Shown here in pieces: positions 60,791 to 64,000 of a DNA stretch of 64,000 nt. Source of the stretch: Fulvia fulva (lineage: Eukaryota > Ascomycota > Dothideomycetes > Mycosphaerellales > Mycosphaerellaceae); assembly GCF_020509005.1 (NCBI RefSeq), contig NC_063012.1, positions 124,001-188,000 of the forward strand. Direction: 5' to 3'. Both the position numbers and the translations under genes were made by a program. The first letter of the stretch is position 1, and each line of letters starts with the position of its first letter. The notes below the pieces were generated by a model. The model worked only from the letters and a program-made list of their open reading frames with translations. It did no database searches and was not told where the DNA came from.

Positions 60791-61798
60791 TGCCTGCACC
60801 TCGAACACACCCTGGTCGACAGTCAAGATGGAGACATCGAAGGTACCACCACCGAGATCGTAGACGATAATCTGGCGTTCCTTGTCGGTCTTGTCGAGTC
60901 CGTAGGCGAGAGCGGCGGCGGTGGGTTCGTTGACGACACGGAGAACGTTGAGACCGGCGATCGTGCCAGCGTCCTTGGTGGCGGCACGCTGGGCGTCGTT
61001 GAAGTAGGCTGGAACAGTGACAACTGCGTTGGTGACCTTTTCACCGAGGTAGGACTCGGCGACTTCCTTCATCTTGCCCAGGATCATGGAGGACACTTCT
61101 TCTGGGGTGAAGGTCTTCTCGGATCTGTTCTCAAGTCAGCTTCTGCCCATGCAATGCGCATCTCGTAGGATATTGCTTACCCTTGAACGTCAACCTTAAC
61201 ACGTGGCTGTCCACCCTTGTTGACAACGCTGAATGGGAAGTGCTTCATATCCTTCTGTACGTCCTTGTCGTCGTACTTGCGACCGATGAGACGCTTGATG
61301 TCGAATACCGTCCTGTGTGGGTTGGATGCGAACTGGTTCTTTGCTGCATCTCCTACGAGACGCTCCTCGTCGTTCCATGCTACCCAAGAAGGTGTGATGC
61401 GGTTACCCTGGTCGTTGACAAGAATCTCGACGCTGCCGCCCTTCATGATACCAACACATGAGTATGTCGTTCCGAGATCGATCCCGATAACTAGATAACA
61501 CCGTCAGCCTTCAACGCTTCCAGTCGCATGCTTCTGGCGTTGTGAGGCCACTCATCATTCCAGCTCCAGCCAGCTTGATCGCTGCTCTTGCCAGGCGATG
61601 TGAGGTCACATGTCTCGACTCACCTGGTCCTTGAATGCCCGTGTCTGCCTTGGTGTCGGCATCTTGTGCGTTCGCGCTGGGGAGCATGCCCATAAAGAGC
61701 ATAGGCATGAACAGAACAGCGCAGACGTAGAAGGCCATCATCCATGACCAGGCCGAAGTCCGCGCTGGAGCGCTCTTATTTCTGGAGAACCGAGCCAT
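59558..61798 (-). CDS. KAR2: ER chaperone BiP/Kar2 (Hsp70)
   Basis: BiP drives protein import and folding in the ER and senses unfolded proteins. Exons 61798-61624, 61490-61181 and 61124-59558, with introns of 133 and 56 bp, give 683 residues, as in yeast Kar2 (682). A long N-terminal signal (hydrophobic core [17 protein letters not shown], cut near NAQ) precedes the ATPase domain: [45 protein letters not shown] and [11 protein letters not shown]. The substrate-binding domain ([14 protein letters not shown]) and the lid follow. The protein ends with the ER retrieval signal HDEL. The first intron, the longest in the window, falls just after the signal peptide. Confidence 0.98.
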
Positions 61799-64000
61799 CG
61801 TGTGAGGCTGGTGTATAGCGTGTTGTGGGAGGAAGTGGTGTTGTGCTCTACCTCGAGGCAAAGCAGCTTCGTCGACTGGAGGGTGTCGGTATGTGCTGTG
61901 CGTAATGCAGCAGCTTGTCGTCGATGGTGGTGGTGGTAGAGGGGTTGGGTGGTGAGGTGATGTAGAGGAAGGAGAGTTGGTTGTGGTAGAAGAAGAGACC
62001 TTTAATCGGCAGGAGAAGAGGCCACTCTAAGTCAATCTGGCCGAGGACAGCTTTCATGATTATTTGTCGACACCTATACCTGTAGACCCTGCCAAGCGGC
62101 TCTCATTGGTCCGCTGCAATTCCGAGCCCCACATGTCTCCATATCCGACTTCCTCGAAGCTTCAGGTGTTTTCGTTCACACCCAAGTCATTGTCAGCCTC
62201 TTTGTCCTCATTACACGCACAAGCAACGTGTCCACCAGCGTGAGATGAATCATGCGACATGTCATTAGACACTTTGTAAGAGCAATGCAAAATCCTCAGG
62301 CGCGTCCCGCTCCACGCGTGAACAGCTGTTCGGCCAAAAGACTCCCGAGGCCCGGAATGCCGAGACATCAAGGACATCACGTTGATCGAAAAGGAAGGTC
62401 AATGAACCACAACATGGGCACCAGGCTGTATGATGGCTTTATATGCAATCAGCAAAACTCACTGAGAACGTCTGGCGGGCTGATTGTGCTCCTGAGTCAT
62501 CGAGCTTCTCGCTGGTCCAGGGACTTGTGCTGAGCCATCGACCTCAAGCATCAGGTGGTCCCTCCAACATGAAATTTACGCCACAGTTCTAGACGACATA
62601 GGACTTGTGGTGGCCAGCGGGCTTGGTGCAAAAGGTCGCTCCTACTCATTCGTGGATTCACACCCCAAGCCAGTCACTTCCCAGGCCAGCCCATCTTTAC
62701 GCGGCACGATCGTAGTGGCGAGCTGCCTCGTGCTATGAGGCTTTCTCGGGGTAGTCGATCCAACGGTAGTCGGCGCTGAAGCGAGGTGATCTCATGGCAG
62801 TATGGTGGCTCTGGCTGCACGTTCTCGAGGGCATAGGTAATTCGTCAGCAGCAGTCACACTGCTGAATGGCATGGTGGGCGAGAAAGAGACGACTGATCA
62901 TGGTTGGTATTCTGACCTACTCCGGCCAATTTCGCATATGTTTCATCATGCTCTCTCTTTATGCCCACTTAAGGTCAACAGACCGCAAAATGGGCGTGAG
63001 CTCTCTTATGAACGTCAAGGAAGGGCGAACACAGGATGCGGCGAACATCTCGATTTAGCGTCATGAAGGCAGTATCAAGGTCCCGATGATGCACATGTAT
63101 TCTATCATCTCAAGGTTGGCCAAGCTGTGAAACCATCAGTATAGCGCGCATACAACTCAGCTCGACTGTAACTACCTGTCCGATTTCCGGGGTTCCAAGC
63201 AGGTGTGGACACTATCAAGAGCGAAGTCTCAACTGTTGAATGGACGGACAACAAAGTTGAGGACATGCCATTCCACTAACCCAGCAGCTGCGACAGTGCC
63301 CAGAAGAAACAGGGCTGGCATACTACCCTCGAGCCCAGTGAGAGCAGGAGGCATGGATCCGGTCGCTCTGACGGCAGGCCCGAGCGTCCCAGCTGAGCTG
63401 TCCCTGAGCGCCGAGAGGATCCTACTGCTCTGCGTTTATCAGGGTGAAGCAGCTTCCAACACTAGCATCGACCTGGTCATCTCCATGGCTGACCAGCGAG
63501 ATATCCGAACACTAATCATGACTCGAGCGACGAGGCAGGAACACACGCTAATCCTCGGCGATGGTGGTCTGCCCTCACTTATTCGGCCTATTGTTGCACC
63601 ACACCAGGCTGTTGTAGTGCTCCATCCCCATGCAACCAGATCGGACAGGATTCAAGGCGTGAAATTCATGATCGCTACTTGATGGTGAAGAACCTGTACT
63701 ACCTCTATGTATCGCCTCGCCATTGAAGGTGCCTATGAACACGTAGATATGACTAGCTCGCAGAGGCGTTGCAAGGGACCTGGGCAGGCCATGGGGCTTT
63801 CCACGGCCATCCACTCTTGCCGACTCCGCCGTAGACTCGCACACCCTGAAATCCATGGCGAGATGGCGAAATGGCGATCGTGCTCTGGTGATGCCGCTCA
63901 TGCGATGCGACTTTAAGTCAATAGCATGGCTTTCACGGCGCAACTACAAGAGCGCAGAACTTCAAGGTTAACACGGCAACGCAAAAGGAACGGAGACGAC
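61799..64000. other. Right edge: BiP promoter and 1.7 kb without a supported gene
   Basis: The first 450 bp should contain the BiP promoter. A frame from 63203 to 63682 (first ATG 63354) and one on the minus strand at 63575-63943 have no recognisable domain, so neither is annotated. Confidence 0.5.
62236..62242 (+). promoter_or_regulatory. Candidate unfolded-protein-response element upstream of BiP
   Basis: The heptamer CAGCGTG, the core of the yeast UPRE bound by Hac1, occurs 438 bp upstream of the BiP start. A CCAAT box (on the gene strand) lies at about 62104-62108. A 7-mer can occur by chance, so this rests mainly on its position before the classic UPR target. Confidence 0.35.

Noticed and set aside
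59570..61168. 532-codon open frame antisense to BiP
   Set aside because: It is a by-product of GC-rich, biased codons on the coding strand, with no domain and no start or stop logic.
63203..63682. 159-codon frame at the right edge
   Set aside because: The first codon is GTG, no domain or signal is visible and codon use is not distinctive.

Overview
This window looks like chromosomal DNA of a filamentous ascomycete, most likely a Dothideomycete, although the genus cannot be named from sequence alone. The genes are dense and eukaryotic, with introns of about 48-66 bp (GT..AG, CTAAC or CTGAC branch sites). The gene content is typical of Pezizomycotina: HET-domain proteins, a CYP53 benzoate hydroxylase, an Mtr-type amino-acid permease, a GH16 glucanase and a small secreted Cys-rich protein. 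I saw no tRNA, rRNA, CRISPR or intact transposon. Exon boundaries were worked out by hand from splice sites, reading phase and conserved protein motifs.

Layout. 0.9-9.97 kb holds metabolic and housekeeping genes: NMN adenylyltransferase, two-domain glyoxalase I, 3-phosphoglycerate dehydrogenase, a LAMTOR2-like Roadblock protein, an FMP52-like oxidoreductase and a GH16 glucanase. 10-14 kb is gene-poor. It carries a degenerate four-copy coding-like repeat and a HET-domain gene whose start is unclear. 14.6-22.2 kb holds F-actin capping protein alpha, an amino-acid permease, a 2.6 kb gap and an MFS drug transporter. 22.7-23.5 kb is a frameshifted O-acetyltransferase.

24.2-29.1 kb is the most unusual part: five tandem members of one unrecognised protein family, two intact and three broken. 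A sixth, intact member lies inverted at 36.65-37.27 kb. All share G-T-x-x-C-x-x-C-V-G, A-H-[IV]-N and, later, a C-H-G-F-V-V-D-like motif. The Cys/His spacing suggests, as a hypothesis only, the CheD/NTAN1 amidase fold.

29.5-64 kb returns to conserved genes: RPN7, cap methyltransferase ABD1, a secreted Cys-rich protein, MTA phosphorylase, a 1298-residue membrane protein of unknown function whose frame stays open for 100 codons beyond its stop, CYP53, PEX6, a steryl-ester-type lipase, a tandem pair of F-box-like genes, a second HET gene, a frameshifted single-pass membrane protein and the ER chaperone BiP. The last 2.2 kb has no gene I can support.

There is no operon or biosynthetic cluster. 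Functional links are local: RPN7 and ABD1 are divergent from one promoter region, as are the LAMTOR2-like and FMP52-like genes. Several single-base frameshifts in otherwise well-conserved genes mean that sequencing or assembly error must be excluded before calling them pseudogenes.
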